64,000 bases of DNA from Vespa crabro (GCF_910589235.1 NC_060956.1:11810999-11874998), one strand, 5' to 3'; shown: positions 41,166 through 56,511, counted from the first letter of the stretch. Notes: generated by a model not told the origin, from the sequence alone. Translations and numbers: made by a program.

Positions 41166-43553
41166 TTATATTCTTGTTATATTCTTTATTCTGCATCGAT
41201 AGAATTTAAAATCAATGAAATTGAACGAGATTTCAAGTTTTCGTTTTTCGACGATACGCGTATATGATCGAAAAATCGTATATACGATATGAAAGAATGT
41301 TAAAAACTTTGATTCCAATATAAAATAGATGTTTGATCTTATGAAATGCAATGTTCTGAATCGATTGGTAACATTTTTCTAACTGTGGCACAAGTATTAT
41401 TAAAGATTTCACGATTTTATATTCGCATATACCGAAATTCGCGTATGTCGATTATGTTTTTCGACAATTATCATATGAAAACGCGTATTTAAACATAGTA
41501 AAAACGTTATATTCTTGTTATATTCTTTATTCTGCATCGATAGAATTTAAAATCAATGAAATTGAACGAGATTTCAAGTTTTCGTTTTTCGACGATACGC
41601 GTATAAGATCGAAAAATCGTATATACGATATGAAAGAATGTTAAAAACTTTGATTCCAATATAAAATAGATGTTTGATCTTATGAAATGCAATGTCCTGA
41701 ATCGTTTGGTAACATTTTTCTAACTGTGGCACAAGGATTATTAAAGATTTCACGATTTAATCTTCGCAAATACCGAAATTCGCGTATGTCGATTATGTTT
41801 TTCGACAATTATCATATGAAGATGCGTATTTAAACATAGTAAAAACGTTATATTCTTGTTATATTCTTTATTCTGCATCGATAGAATTTAAAATCAATGA
41901 AATTGAACGAGATTTCAAGTTTTCGTTTTTCGACGATACGCGTATATGAGCGAAAAATCGTATATACGATATGAAAGAATGTTAAAAACATTGATTCCAA
42001 TATAAAATAGATGTTTGATCTTATGAAATGCAATGTTCTGAATCGATTGGTAACATTTTTCTAACTGTGGCACAAGTATTATTAAAGATTTCACGATTTT
42101 ATCTTCGCGAATACCGAAATTCGCGTATGTCGATTAAGTTTTTCGACAATAATCATATGAAAACGCGTATTTAAACATAGTAAAAACGTTATATTCCTGT
42201 TATATTCTTTATTCTGCATCGATAGAATATAAAATCAATGAAATTGAACGAGATTTCAAGTTTTCGTTTTTCGACGATACGCGTATATGAGCAAAAAATC
42301 GTATATACGATATGAAAGAATGTTAAAAACATTGATTCCAATATAAAATAGATTTTTGATCTTATGAAATGCAATGTTCTGAATCGATTGGTAACATTTT
42401 TCTGACTGTGGCACAAGTATTATTAAAGATTTCACGATTTTATCTTCGCGAATACCGAAATTCGCGTATGTCGATTACGTTTTTCGACAATAATCATATG
42501 AAAACGCGTATTTAAACATAGTACAAACGTTATATTCCTGTTATATTCTTTATTCTGCATCGATAGAATATAAAATCAATGAAATTGAACGAGATTTCAA
42601 GTTTTCGTTTTTCGACGATACGCGTATATGAGCGAAAAATCGTATATACGATATGAAAGAATGTTAAAAACTTTGATTCCAATATAAAATAGATGTTTGA
42701 TCTTATGAAATGCAATGTTCTGAATCGATTGGTAACATTTTTCTAACTGTGGCACAAGTATTGTTAAAGATTTCACGATTTTATCTTCGCATATACCGAA
42801 ATTCGCGTTTGACGATTACGTTTTTCGACAATTATAATATGAAAACGCGTATTTAAACATAGTAAAAACGTTATATTCTTGTTATATTCTTTATTCTGCA
42901 TCGATAGAATATAAAATCAATGAAATTGAACGAGATTTCAAATTTTCGTTTTTCGCCGATACGCGTATATGAGCGAAAAAACGTATATACGATATGAAAG
43001 AATGTTAAAAACTTTGATTCCAATATAAAATAGATATTTGATCTTATGAAATGCAATGTTCTGAATCGATTGGTAACATTTTTCTAACTGTGGCACAAGT
43101 ATTGTTAAAGATTTCACGATTTTATCTTCGCATATACCGAAATTCGCGTTTGACGATTACGTTTTTCGACAAATTATCATATGAAAACGCGTATTTAAAC
43201 ATAGTAAAAACGTTATATTCTTGTTATATTCTTTATTCTGCATCGATAGAATATAAAATCAATGAAATTGAACGAGATTTCAAGTTTTCGTTTTTCGCCG
43301 ATACGCGTATATGAGCGAAAAATCGTATATACGATATGAAAGAATGTTAAAAACTTTGATTCCAATATAAAATAGATGTTTGATCTTATGAAATGCAATG
43401 TACTGAATCGATTGGTAACATTTTTCTAACTGAGGCACAAGTATTATTAAAGATTTCACGATTTTATCTTCGCATATACCGAAATTCGCGTATGTCGATT
43501 ATGTTTTTCGACAAATATCATATGAAAACGCGTATTTAAACATAGTAAAAACG

Positions 43554-46282
43554 TTATATTCTTGTTATATTCTTTATTCTGCATCGATAGAATTTAAAAT
43601 CAATGAAATTGAACGAGATTTCAAGTTTTCGTTTTTCGACGATACGCCTATATGAGCGAAAAATCGTATATACGATATGAAAGAATGTTAAAAACTTTGA
43701 TTCCAATATAAAATAGATGTTTGATCTTATGAAATGCAATGTTCTGAATCGATTGGTAACATTTTTCTAACTGTTGCACAAATATTATTAAAGATTTCAC
43801 GATTTTATCTTCGCGGATACCGAAATTCGCGTATGTCGATTAGGTTTTTCGACAATAATCATATGAAAACGCGTATTTAAACATAGTAAAAACGTTATAT
43901 TCCTGTTATATTCTTTATTCTGCATCGATAGAATATAAAATCAATGAAATTGAACGAGATTTCAAGTTTTCGTTTTTCGACGATACGCGTATATGAGCTA
44001 AAAATCGTATATACGATATGAAAGAATGTTAAAAACATTGATTCCAATATAAAATAGATTTTTGATCTTATGAAATGCAATGTTCTGAATCGATTGGTAA
44101 CATTTTTCTAACTGTGGCACAGGTATTATTAAAGATTTCACGATTTTATCTTCGCGAATACCGAAATTCGCGTATGTCGATTACGTTTTTCGACAATAAT
44201 CATATGAAAACGCGTATTTAAACATAGAAAAAACGATATATTCTTGTTATATTCTTTATTCTGCATCGATAGAATATAAAATCAATGAAATTGAACGAGA
44301 TTTCAAGTTTTCGTTTTTCAAAGATACGCGTATATGTGCGAAAAATCGTATATACGATATGAAAGAATGTTAAAAACTTTGATTCCAATATAAAATAGAT
44401 GTTTGATCTTATGAAATGCAATGTACTGAATGGATTGGTAACAATTTTCTAACTGTGGCAAATGTATTATTAAAGATTTCACGATTTCATCTTCGCATAT
44501 ACCGAAATTCGCGTATGTCGATTACGTTTTTCGACAATTATCATATGAAAACGCGTATTTAAACATAGTACAAACGTTATATTCTTGTTATATTCTTTAT
44601 TCTGCATCGATAGAATTTAAAATCAATGAAATTGAACGAGATTTCAAGTTTTCGTTTTTCGCCGATACACGTATATGAGCGAAAAATCGTATATACGATA
44701 TGAAAGAATGTTAAAAACTTTGATTCCAATATAAAATAGATGTTTGATCTTATGAAATGCAATGTTCTGAATCGATTGGTAACATTTTTCTAACTGTGGC
44801 ACAAGTATTATTAAAGATTTCACGATTTTATCTTCGCGTATACCGAAATTCGCGTATGTCGATTACGTTTTTCGACAATAATCATATGAAAACGCGTATT
44901 TAAACATAGTACAACCGTTATATTCCTGTTATATTCTTTATTCTGCATCGATAGAATATAAAATCAATGAAATTGAACGAGATTTCAAGTTTTCGTTTTT
45001 CGACGATACGCGTATATGAGCGAAAAATCGTATATACGATATGAAAGAATGTTAAAAACTTTGATTCCAATATAAAATAGATGTTTGATCTTATGAAATG
45101 CAATGTTCTGAATCGATTGGTAACATTTTTCTAACTGTGGCACAAGTATTATTAAAGATTTCACGATTTTATCTTCGCATATTCCGAAATTCGCGTATGT
45201 CGATTATGTTTTTCGACAATTATCATATGAAAACGCGTATTTAAACATAGTAAAAACGTTATATTCTTGTAATATTCTTTATTCTGCATCGATAGAATTT
45301 AAAATCAATGAAATTGAACGAGATTTCAAGTTTTCGTTTTTCGACGATACGCCTATATGAGCGAAAAATCGTATATACGATATGAAAGAATGTTAAAAAC
45401 TTTGATTCCAATATAAAATAGATGTTTGATCTTATGAAATGCAATGTTCTGAATCGATTGGTAACATTTTTCTAACTGTGGCACAAGTATTATTAAAGAT
45501 TTCACGATTTTATCTTCGCGTATACCGAAATTCGCTTATGTCGATTACGTTTTTTCGACAATAATCATATGAAAACGCGTATTTAAACATAGTAAAAACG
45601 TTATATTCCTGTTATATTCTTTATTCTGCATCGATAGAATATAAAATCAATGAAATTGAACGAGATTTCAAGTTTTCGTTTTTCGACGATACGCGTATAT
45701 GAGCTAAAAATCGTATATACGATATGAAAGAATGTTAAAAACATTGATTCCAATATAAAATAGATTTTTGATCTTATGAAATGCAATGTTCTGAATCGAT
45801 TGGTAACATTTTTCTAACTGTGGCACAGGTATTATTAAAGATTTCACGATTTTATCTTCGCATATACCGAAATTCGCGTATGTCGATTACGTTTTTCGAC
45901 AATTATCATATGAAAACGCGTATTTAAACATAGAAAAAACGATATATTCTTGTTATATTCTTTATTCTGCATCGATAGAATATAAAATCAATGAAATTGA
46001 ACGAGATTTCAAGTCTTCGTTTTTCAAAGATACGCGTATATGTGCGAAAAATTGTATATACGATATGAAAGAATGTTAAAAACTTTGATTCCAATATAAA
46101 ATAGATGTTTGATCTTATGAAATGCAATGTACTGAATGGATTGGTAACAATTTTCTAACTGTGGCAAAAGTATTATTAAAGATTTCACGATTTCATCTTC
46201 GCATATACCGAAATTCGCGTATGTCGATTACGTTTTTCGACAATTATCATATGAAAACGCGTATTTAAACATAGTACAAACG
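43554..46282. repeat. Five-unit repeat and partial second copy
   Basis: The order CGCCTATATG unit, GAGCTAAAAATC unit, ATATATTC F-type unit occurs at 43554, 43895 and 44236, and again at 45259, 45601 and 45942. Both rounds are followed by further units, and the offset is 1,705-1,706 bp. The extra base is a longer T run, ACGTTTTTTCGAC, near 45550. The trio returns at 50032, 50373 and 50714, and in fused form at 52421. Confidence 0.8.
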
Positions 46283-48667
46283 TTATATTCCTGTTATATT
46301 CTTTATTCTGCATCGATAGAATATAAAATCAATGAAAGTGAACGAGATTTCAAGTTTTCGTTTTTCGACGATACGCGTATATGAGCGAAAAATCGTATAT
46401 ACGATATGAAAGAATGTTAAAATCTTTGATTCCAATATAAAATAGATGTTTGATCTTATGAAATGCAATTTTCTGAATCAATTGGTAACATTTTTCTAAC
46501 TGTGGCACAAGTATTATTAAAGATTTCACGATTTTATCTTCGCATATACCGAAATTCGCGTATGTCGATTATGTTTTTCGACAATTATCATATGAAGACG
46601 CGTATTTAAACATAGTAAAATCGTTATATTCTTGTTATATTCTTTATTCTGCATCGATAGAATATAAAATCAATGAAATTGAACGAGATTTCAAGTTTTC
46701 GTTTTTCGACGATACGCGTATATGAGCGAAAAATCGTATATACGATATGAAAGAATGTTAAAAACTTCGATTCCAATATAAAATAGATCTTTGATCTTAT
46801 GAAATGCAATGTTCTGAATCGATCGGTAACATTTTTCTAACTGTGGCACAAGTATTATTAAAGATTTCACGATTTTATCTTCGCGAATACCGAAATTCGC
46901 GTATGTCGATTACGTTTTTCGACAATAATCATATTGAAACCCGTATTTAAACATAGTACAAACGTTATATTCCTGTTATATTCTTTATTCTGCATCGATA
47001 GAATATAAAATCAATGAAATTGAACGAGATTTCAAGTTTTCGTTTTTCGACGATACGCGTATATGAGCGAAAAATCGTATATACGATATGAAAGAATGTT
47101 AAAAACTTTGATTCCAATATAAAATAGATGTTTGATCTTATGAAATGCAATGTTCTGAATCGATTGGTAACATTTTTCTAACTGTGGCACAAGTATTATT
47201 AAAGATTTCACGATTTTATCTTCGCATATACCGAAATTCGCGTATGTCGATTATGTTATTCCACAATTATCATATGAAGACGCGTATTTAAACATAGTAA
47301 AAACGTTATATTCTTGTTATATTCTTTATTCTGCATCGATAGAATATAAAATCAATGAAATTGAACGAGATTTCATGATTCGTTTTTCGACGATACGCGT
47401 ATATGAGCGAAAAATCGTATATACGATATGAAAGAATGTTAAAAACTTTGATTCCAATATAAAATAGATGTTTGATCTTATGAAATGCAATGTTCTGAAT
47501 CGAATGGTAACATTTTTCTAACTGTGGCACAAGTATTATTAATGATTTCACGATTTTATCTACGCATATACCGAAATTCGCGTATGTCGATTACGTATTT
47601 CGACAATTATCATATGAAAACGCGTATTTAAACATATTAAAAACATTATATTCTTGCTATATTCTTCATTCTACATCGATATAATATAAAATCAATGAAA
47701 TTGAACGAGATTTCAAGTTTTCGTTTTTCGACGATACGCGTATATGAGCGAAAAATCGTATATACGATATGAAAGAATGTTAAAAACTTTGATTCCAATA
47801 TAAAATAGATGTTTGATCTTATGAAATGCAATGTTCTGAATCGATTGGTAACATTTTTCTAACTGTGGCACAAGTATTATTAAAGATTTCACGATTTTAT
47901 CTTCGCTTATACCGAAATTCGCGTATGTCGATTATGTTTTTCGACAATTATCATATGAAGACGCGTATTTAAACATAGTAAAACGTTATATTCTTGTTAT
48001 ATTCTTTATTCTGCATCGATAGATTTTAAAATCAATGAAATTGAACGAGATTTCAAGTTTTCGTTTTTCGACGATACGCGTATATGAACGAAAAATCGTA
48101 TATACGATATGAAAGAATGTTAAAAACATTGATTCCAATATAAAATAGATGTTTGATCTTATGAAATGCAATGTTCTGAATCGATTGGTAACATTTTTCT
48201 AACTGTGGCACAAGTATTATTAAAGATTTCACGATTTTATCTTCGCATATACCGAAATTCGCGCATGTCGATTACGTTTTTCGACAATAATCATATGAAA
48301 ACGCGTATTTAAACATAGTACAAACGTTATATTCCTGTTATATTCTTTATTCTGCATCGATAGAATATAAAATCAATGAAATTGAACGAGATTTCAAGTT
48401 TTCGTTTTTCGACGATACGCGTATATGAGCGAAAAATCGTATATACGATATGAAAGAATGTTATAAACTTTGATTCCAATATAAAATAGATGTTTGATCT
48501 TAAGAAATGCAATGTTCTGAATCGATTGATAACATTTTTCTAACTGTGGCACAAGTATTATTAAAGATTTCACGATTTTATCTTCGCGTATACCGAAATT
48601 CGCGTATGTCGATTACGTTTTTCGACAATAATCATATGAAAACGCGTATTTAAACATAGTACAACCG
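46283..48667. repeat. Seven-unit block, copy 1
   Basis: Marks in order are: AAAGTGAACGAG with AAAATCTTTG; AACTTCGATTCC with AGATCTTTG; a G unit; a 340-bp unit with GATTTCATGATTCG and TCGAATGG; a unit with CTACATCGATATAATAT ending CATAGTAAAACG, one A short; one with AGATTTTAAAATC; and one with GTTATAAAC. The order and the one-base deletions return at 54126 and 58558. This copy lacks the T run (TTCTTTTTTTCTAC) of the other two, and has TTCTTCATTCTAC there. Confidence 0.85.
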
Positions 48668-50372
48668 TTATATTCCTGTTATATTCTTTATTCTGCATCG
48701 ATAGAATATAAAATCAATGAAATTGAACGAGATTTCAAGTTTTCGTTTTTCGACGATACGCGTATATGAGCGAAAAATCGTATATACGATATGAAAGAAT
48801 GTTAAAAACTTTGATTCCAATATAAAATAGATGTTTGATCTTATGAAATGCAATGTTCTGAATCGATTGGTAACATTTTTCTAACTGTGGCACAAGTATT
48901 ATTAAAGATTTCACGATTTTATCTTCGCATATACCGAAATTCGCGTATGTCGATTATGTTTTTCGACAATTATCATATGAAAACGCGTATTTAAACATAG
49001 TAAAAACGTTATATTCTTGTTATATTCTTTATTCTGCATCGATAGAATTTAAAATCAATGAAATTGAACGAGATTTCAAGTTTTCGTTTTTCGACGATAC
49101 GCCTATATGAGCGAAAAATCGTATATACGATATGAAAGAATGTTAAAAACTTTGATTCCAATATAAAATAGATGTTTGATCTTATGAAATGCAATGTTCT
49201 GAATCGATTGGTAACATTTTTCTAACTGTGGCACAAGTATTATTAAAGATTTCACGATTTTATCTTCGCATATACCGAAATTCGCGCATGTCGATTACGT
49301 TTTTCGACAATAATCATATGAAAACGCGTATTTAAACATAGTACGAACGTTATATTCCTGTTATATTCTTTATTCTGCATCGATAGAATATAAAATCAAT
49401 GAAATTGAACGAGATTTCAAGTTTTCGTTTTTCGACGATACGCGTATATGAGCGAAAAATCGTATATACGATATGAAAGAATGTTATAAACTTTGATTCC
49501 AATATAAAATAGATGTTTGATCTTATGAAATGCAATGTTCTGAATCGATTGATAACATCTTTCTAACTGTGGCACAAGTATTATTAAAGATTTCACGATT
49601 TTATCTTCGCGTATACCGAAATTCGCGTATGTCGATTACGTTTTTCGACAATAATCATATGAAAACGCGTATTTAAACATAGTACAACCGTTATATTCCT
49701 GTTATATTCTTTATTCTGCATCGATAGAATATAAAATCAAAGAAATTGAACGAGATTTCAAGTTTTCGTTTTTCGACGATACGCGTATATGAGCGAAAAA
49801 TCGTATATACGATATGAAAGAATGTTAAAAACTTTGATTCCAATATAAAATAGATGTTTGATCTTATGAAATGCAATGTTCTGAATCGATTGGTAACATT
49901 TTTCTAACTGTGGCACAAGTATTATTAAAGATTTCACGATTTTATCTTCGCATATACCGAAATTCGCGTATGTCGATTATGTTTTTCGACAATTATCATA
50001 TGAAAACGCGTATTTAAACATAGTAAAAACGTTATATTCTTGTTATATTCTTTATTCTGCATCGATAGAATTTAAAATCAATGAAATTGAACGAGATTTC
50101 AAGTTTTCGTTTTTCGACGATACGCCTATATGAGCGAAAATTCGTATATACGATATGAAAGAATGTTAAAAACTTTGATTCCAATATAAAATAGATGTTT
50201 GATCTTATGAAATGCAATGTTCTGAATCGATTGGTAACATTTTTCTAACTGTGGCACAAGTATTATTAAAGATTTCACGATTTTAACCTCGCGGATACCG
50301 AAATTCGCGTATGTCGATTACGTTTTTCGACAATAATCATATGAAAACGCGTATTTAAACATAGTTAAAACG
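48327..50372. repeat. 1,023-bp three-unit repeat, two adjacent copies
   Basis: Copies are 48327-49349 and 49350-50372. Each has a unit with GTTATAAACTTTG and ATTGATAAC, a unit preceded by GTACAACCG, and a unit with CGCCTATATGAG. Both first units follow GCGCATGTCG. Small differences, such as AATCAAAGAAATTG near 49738, separate them. Confidence 0.85.
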
Positions 50373-52420
50373 TTATATTCCTGTTATATTCTTTATTCTG
50401 CATCGATAGAATATAAAATCAATGAAATTGAACGAGATTTCAAGTTTTCGTTTTTCGACGATACGCGTATATGAGCTAAAAATCGTATATACGATTTGAA
50501 AGAATGTTAAAAACATTGATTCCAATATAAAATAGATTTTTGATCTTATGAAATGCAATGTTCTGAATCGATTGGTAACATTTTTCTAACTGTGGCACAG
50601 GTATTATTAAAGATTTTACGATTTTATCTTCGCATATACAGAAATTCGCGTATGTCGATTACGTTTTTCGACAATTATCATATGAAAACGCGTATTTAAA
50701 CATAGAAAAAACGATATATTCTTGTTATATTCTTTATTCTGCATCGATAGAATATAAAATCAATGAAATTGAACGAGATTTCAAGTCTTCGTTTTTCAAA
50801 GATACGCGTATATGTGCGAAAAATTGTATATACGATATGAAAGAATGTTAAAAACTTTGATTCCAATATAAAATAGATGTTTGATCTTATGAAATGCAAT
50901 GTACTGAATGGATTGGTAACAATTTTCTAACTGTGGCAAAAGTATTATTAAAGATTTCACGATTTCATCTTCGCATATACCGAAATTCGCGTATGTCGAT
51001 TACGTTTTTCGACAATTATCATATGAAAACGCGTATTTAAACATAGTACAAACGTTATATTCCTGTTATATTCTTTATTCTGCATCGATAGAATATAAAA
51101 TCAATGAAATTGAACGAGATTTCAAGTTTTCGTTTTTCGACGATACGCGTATATGAGCGAAAAATCGTATATACGATATGAAAGAATGTTAAAAACTTTG
51201 ATTCCAATATAAAATAGATGTTTGATCTTATGAAATGCAATGTTCTGAATCGATTGGTAACATTTTTCTAACAGTGGCACAAGTAATATTAAAGATTTCA
51301 CGATTTTATCTTCGCATATACCGAAATTCGCGTATGTCGATTACGTTTTTCGACAATTATCATATGAAAACGCGTATTTAAACATATTAAAAACGTTATA
51401 TTCTTGTTATATTCTTTATTCTGCATCGATAGAATATAAAATCAATGAAATTGAACGATATTTCAAGTTTTCGTTTTTCGACGATACGCGTATATGAGCG
51501 AAAAATCGTATATATATGATATGAAATAATGTTAAAAACTTTGATTCCAATATAATATAGATATTTGATCTTATGAAATGCAATGTACTGAATGGATTGG
51601 TAACAATTTTCTAACTGTGGCAAAAGTATTATTAAAGATTTCACGATTTCATCTTCGCATATACCGAAATTCGCGTATGTCGATTACGTTTTTCGACAAT
51701 TATCATATGAAAACGCGTATTTAAACATAGTACAAACGTTATATTCCTGTTATATTCTTTATTCTGCATCGATAGAATATAAAATCAATGAAATTGAACG
51801 AGATTTCAAGTTTTCGTTTTTCGACGATACGCGTATATGAGCGAAAAATCGTATATACGATATGAAAGAATGTTAAAAACTTTGATTCCAATATAAAATA
51901 GATGTTTGATCTTATGAAATGCAATGTTCTGAATCGATTGATAACATTTTTCTAACTGTGGCACAAGTATTATTAAAGATTTCACGATTTTATCTTCGCG
52001 TATACCGAAATTCGCGTATGTCGATTAGGTTTTTCGACAATAATCATATGAAAACGCGTATTTAAACATAGTACAACCGTTATATTCCTGTTATATTCTT
52101 TATTCTGCATCGATAGAATATAAAATCAATGAAATTGAACGAGATTTCAAGTTTTCGTTTTTCGACGATACGCGTATATGAGCGAAAAATCGTATATACG
52201 ATATGAAAGAATGTTAAAAACTTTGATTCCAATATAAAATAGATGTTTGATCTTATGAAATGCAATGTTCTGAATCGATTGGTAACATTTTTCTAACTGT
52301 GGCACAAGTATTATTAAAGATTTCACGATTTTATCTTCGCATATACCGAAATTCGCGTATGTCGATTATGTTTTTCGACAATTATCATATGAAAACGCGT
52401 ATTTAAACATAGTAAAAACG

Positions 52421-52761
52421 TTATATTCTTGTTATATTCTTTATTCTGCATCGATAGAATTTAAAATCAATGAAATTGAACGAGATTTCAAGTTTTCGTT
52501 TTTCGACGATACGCCTATATGAGCTAAAAATCGTATATACGATATGAAAGAATGTTAAAAACATTGATTCCAATATAAAATAGATTTTTGATCTTATGAA
52601 ATGCAATGTTCTGAATCGATTGGTAACATTTTTCTAACTGTGGCACAGGTATTATTAAAGATTTCACGATTTTATCTTCGCATATACCGAAATTCGCGTA
52701 TGTCGATTACGTTTTTCGACAATTATCATATGAAAACGCGTATTTAAACATAGAAAAAACG
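52421..52761. repeat. Chimeric unit with exchange junction at 52515-52525
   Basis: The left part carries GAATTTAAAATC and GATACGCCTATATG, as in the units at 49009 and 50032. From GAGCTAAAAATC onward it has AACATTGATTCC and AGATTTTTGATC, as in the units at 43895, 45601 and 50373. In the parent arrangement these are two neighbouring units. The last left-type base is C at 52515 and the first right-type base is T at 52525. One unit was therefore removed by an exchange within that interval. Confidence 0.85.
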
Positions 52762-53443
52762 ATATATTCTTGTTATATTCTTTATTCTGCATCGATAGAA
52801 TATAAAATCAATGAAATTGAACGAGATTTCAAGTCTTCGTTTTTCAAAGATACGCGTATATGTGCGAAAAATTGTATATACGATATGAAAGAATGTTAAA
52901 AACTTTGATTCCAATATAAAATAGATGTTTGATCTTATGAAATGCAATGTACTGAATGGATTGGTAACATTTTTCTAACTGTGGCACAGGTATTATTAAA
53001 GATTTCACGATTTAATCTTCGCATATACCGAAATTCGCGTATGTCGATTACGTTTTTCGACAATTATCATATGAAAACGCGTATTTAAACATAGAAAAAA
53101 CGATATATTCTTGTTATATTCTTTATTCTGCATCGATAGAATATAAAATCAATGAAATTGAACGAGATTTCAAGTCTTCGTTTTTCAAAGATACGCGTAT
53201 ATGTGCGAAAAATTGTATATACGATATGAAAGAATGTTAAAAACTTTGATTCCAATATAAAATAGATGTTTGATCTTATGAAATGCAATGTACTGAATGG
53301 ATTGGTAACAATTTTCTAACTGTGGCAAAAGTATTATTAAAGATTTCACGATTTCATCTTCGCATATACCGAAATTGGCGTATGTCGATTACGTTTTTCG
53401 ACAATTATCATATGAAAACGCGTATTTAAACATAGTACAAACG
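52762..53443. repeat. Duplicated ATATATTC F-type unit
   Basis: Two adjacent F-type units, at 52762 and 53103, both have GTCTTCG, AAATTGTATATACG and AATGGATTGG. The first switches after GAATGG (52959) to ACATTTTTC (52970) and GGCACAGG, which belong to the unit type that normally precedes F. That is the pattern expected of a one-unit gain by unequal exchange at the same place in the unit. Confidence 0.85.
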
Positions 53444-56400
53444 TTATATTCCTGTTATATTCTTTATTCTGCATCGATAGAATATAAAATCAATGAAATT
53501 GAACGAGATTTCAAGTTTTCGTTTTTCGACGATACGCGTATATGAGCGAAAAATCGTATATACGATATGAAAGAATGTTAAAAACTTTGATTCCAATATA
53601 AAATAGATGCTTGATCTTATGAAATGCAATGTTCTGAATCGATTGGTAACATTTTTCTAACAGTGGCACAAGTAATATTAAAGATTTCACGATTTTATCT
53701 TCGCATATACCGAAATTCGCGTATGTCGATTACGTTTTTCGACAATTATCATATGAAAACGCGTATTTAAACATATTAAAAACGTTATATTCTTGTTATA
53801 TTCTTTATTCTGCATCGATAGAATATAAAATCAATGAAATTGAACGAGATTTCAAGTTTTCGTTTTTCGACGATACGCGTATATGAGCGAAAAATCGTAT
53901 ATACGATATGAAATAATGTTAAAAACTTTGATTCCAATATAATATAGATATTTGATCTTATGAAATGCAATGTTCTGAATCGATTGGTAACATTTTTCTA
54001 ACTGTGGCACAAGTATTATTAAAGATTTCACGATTTTATCTTCGCATATACCGAAATTCGCGTATGTCGATTAGGTTTTTCGACAATTATCATATGAAAA
54101 CGCGTATTTAAACATAGTAAAAACGTTATATTCTTGTTATATTCTTTATTCTGCATCGATAGAATATAAAATCAATGAAAGTGAACGAGATTTCAAGTTT
54201 TCGTTTTTCGACGATACGCGTATATGAGCGAAAAATCGTATATACGATATGAAAGAATGTTAAAATCTTTGATTCCAATATAAAATAGATGTTTGATCTT
54301 ATGAAATGCAATGTTCTGAATCAATTGGTAACATTTTTCTAACTGTGGCACAAGTATTATTAAAGATTTCACGATTTTATCTTCGCATATACCGAAATTC
54401 GCGTATGTCGATTATGTTTTTCGACAATTATCATATGAAGACGCGTATTTAAACATAGTAAAAACGTTATATTCTTGTTATATTCTTTATTCTGCATCGA
54501 TAGAATATAAAATCAATGAAATTGAACGAGATTTCAAGTTTTCGTTTTTCGACGATACGCGTATATGAGCGAAAAATCGTATATACGATATGAAAGAATG
54601 TTAAAAACTTCGATTCCAATATAAAATAGATCTTTGATCTTATGAAATGCAATGTTCTGAATCGATTGGTAACATTTTTCTAACTGTGGCACAAGTATTA
54701 TTAAAGATTTCACGATTTTATCTTCGCGAATACCGAAATTCGCGTATGTCGATTACGTTTTTCGACAATAATCATATGAAAACGCGTATTTAAACATAGT
54801 ACAAACGTTATATTCCTGTTATATTCTTTATTCTGCATCGATAGAATATAAAATCAATGAAATTGAACGAGATTTCAAGTTTTCGTTTTTCGACGATACG
54901 CGTATATGAGCGAAAAATCGTATATACGATATGAAAGAATGTTAAAAACTTTGATTCCAATATAAAATAGATGTTTGATCTTATGAAATGCAATGTTCTG
55001 AATCGATTGGTAACATTTTTCTAACTGTGGCACAAGTATTATTAAAGATTTCACGATTTTATCTTCGCATATACCGAAATTCGCGTATGTCGATTATGTT
55101 TTTCCACAATTATCATATGAAGACGCGTATTTAAACATAGTAAAAACGTTATATTCTTGTTATATTCTTTATTCTGCATCGATAGAATATAAAATCAATG
55201 AAATTGAACGAGATTTCATGTTTCGTTTTTCGACGATACGCGTATATGAGCGAAAAATCGTATATACGATATGAAAGAATGTTAAAAACTTTGATTCCAA
55301 TATAAAATAGATGTTTGATCTTATGAAATGCAATGTTCTGAATCGAATGGTAACATTTTTCTAACTGTGGCACAAGTATTATTAATGATTTCACGATTTT
55401 ATCTACGCATATACCGAAATTCGCGTATGTCGATTACGTATTTCGACAATTATCATATGAAAACGCGTATTTAAACATATTAAAAACATTATATTCTTGC
55501 TATATTCTTTTTTTCTACATCGATATAATATAAAATCAATGAAATTGAACGAGATTTCAAGTTTTCGTTTTTCGACGATACGCGTATATGAGCGAAAAAT
55601 CGTATATACGATATGAAAGAATGTTAAAAACTTTGATTCCAATATAAAATAGATGTTTGATCTTATGAAATGCAATGTTCTGAATCGATTGGTAACATTT
55701 TTCTAACTGTGGCACAAGTATTATTAAAGATTTCACGATTTTATCTTCGCTTATACCGAAATTCGCGTATGTCGATTATGTTTTTCGACAATTATCATAT
55801 GAAGACGCGTATTTAAACATAGTAAAACGTTATATTCTTGTTATATTCTTTATTCTGCATCGATAGATTTTAAAATCAATGAAATTGAACGAGATTTCAA
55901 GTTTTCGTTTTTCGACGATACGCGTATATGAGCGAAAAATCGTATATACGATATGAAAGAATGTTAAAAACATTGATTCCAATATAAAATAGATGTTTGA
56001 TCTTATGAAATGCAATGTTCTGAATCGATTGGTAACATTTTTCTAACTGTGGCACAAGTATTATTAAAGATTTCACGATTTTATCTTCGCATATACCGAA
56101 ATTCGCGTATGTCGATTACGTTTTTCGACAATAATCATATGAAAACGCGTATTTAAACATAGTACAAACGTTATATTCCTGTTATATTCTTTATTCTGCA
56201 TCGATAGAATATAAAATCAATGAAATTGAACGAGATTTCAAGTTTTCGTTTTTCGACGATACGCGTATATGAGCGAAAAATCGTATATACGATATGAAAG
56301 AATGTTATAAACTTTGATTCCAATATAAAATAGATGTTTGATCTTATGAAATGCAATGTTCTGAATCGATTGATAACATTTTTCTAACTGTGGCACAAGT

Positions 56401-56511
56401 ATTATTAAAGATTTCACGATTTTATCTTCGCATATAACGAAAATCGCGTATGTCGATTACGTTTTTCGACAATTATGATATGAAAACGCGTATTTAAACA
56501 TAGTAAAAACG
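53444..56511. repeat. Nine-unit block: seven-unit block copy 2 plus two left units
   Basis: The right seven units (54126-56511) repeat 46283-48667 at an offset of 7,843-7,844 bp. The left two (53444, 53785) are shared only with copy 3. The unit at 53785 has GAAATAATG and TATAATATAGATATTT. Private to copies 2 and 3 is the T run TTCTTTTTTTCTAC (55506-55519 here), a one-base gain over copy 1. Confidence 0.85.

Noticed and set aside
43051..43314. Plus-strand 87-codon reading frame
   Set aside because: It exists only because one extra base (CGACAAATTATC near 43171) joins two frames in a single unit. The sequence is ordinary satellite.
55403..55675. Longer minus-strand frames of 75-90 codons (13200, 20363, 31276, 35711, 42189, 47306, 51396, 55149, 55403, 59581, 59835)
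   Set aside because: Most arise from one- or two-base indels, and those at 35711 and 42189 from base changes that remove a stop. None has a recognisable domain, and all lie wholly inside satellite units.
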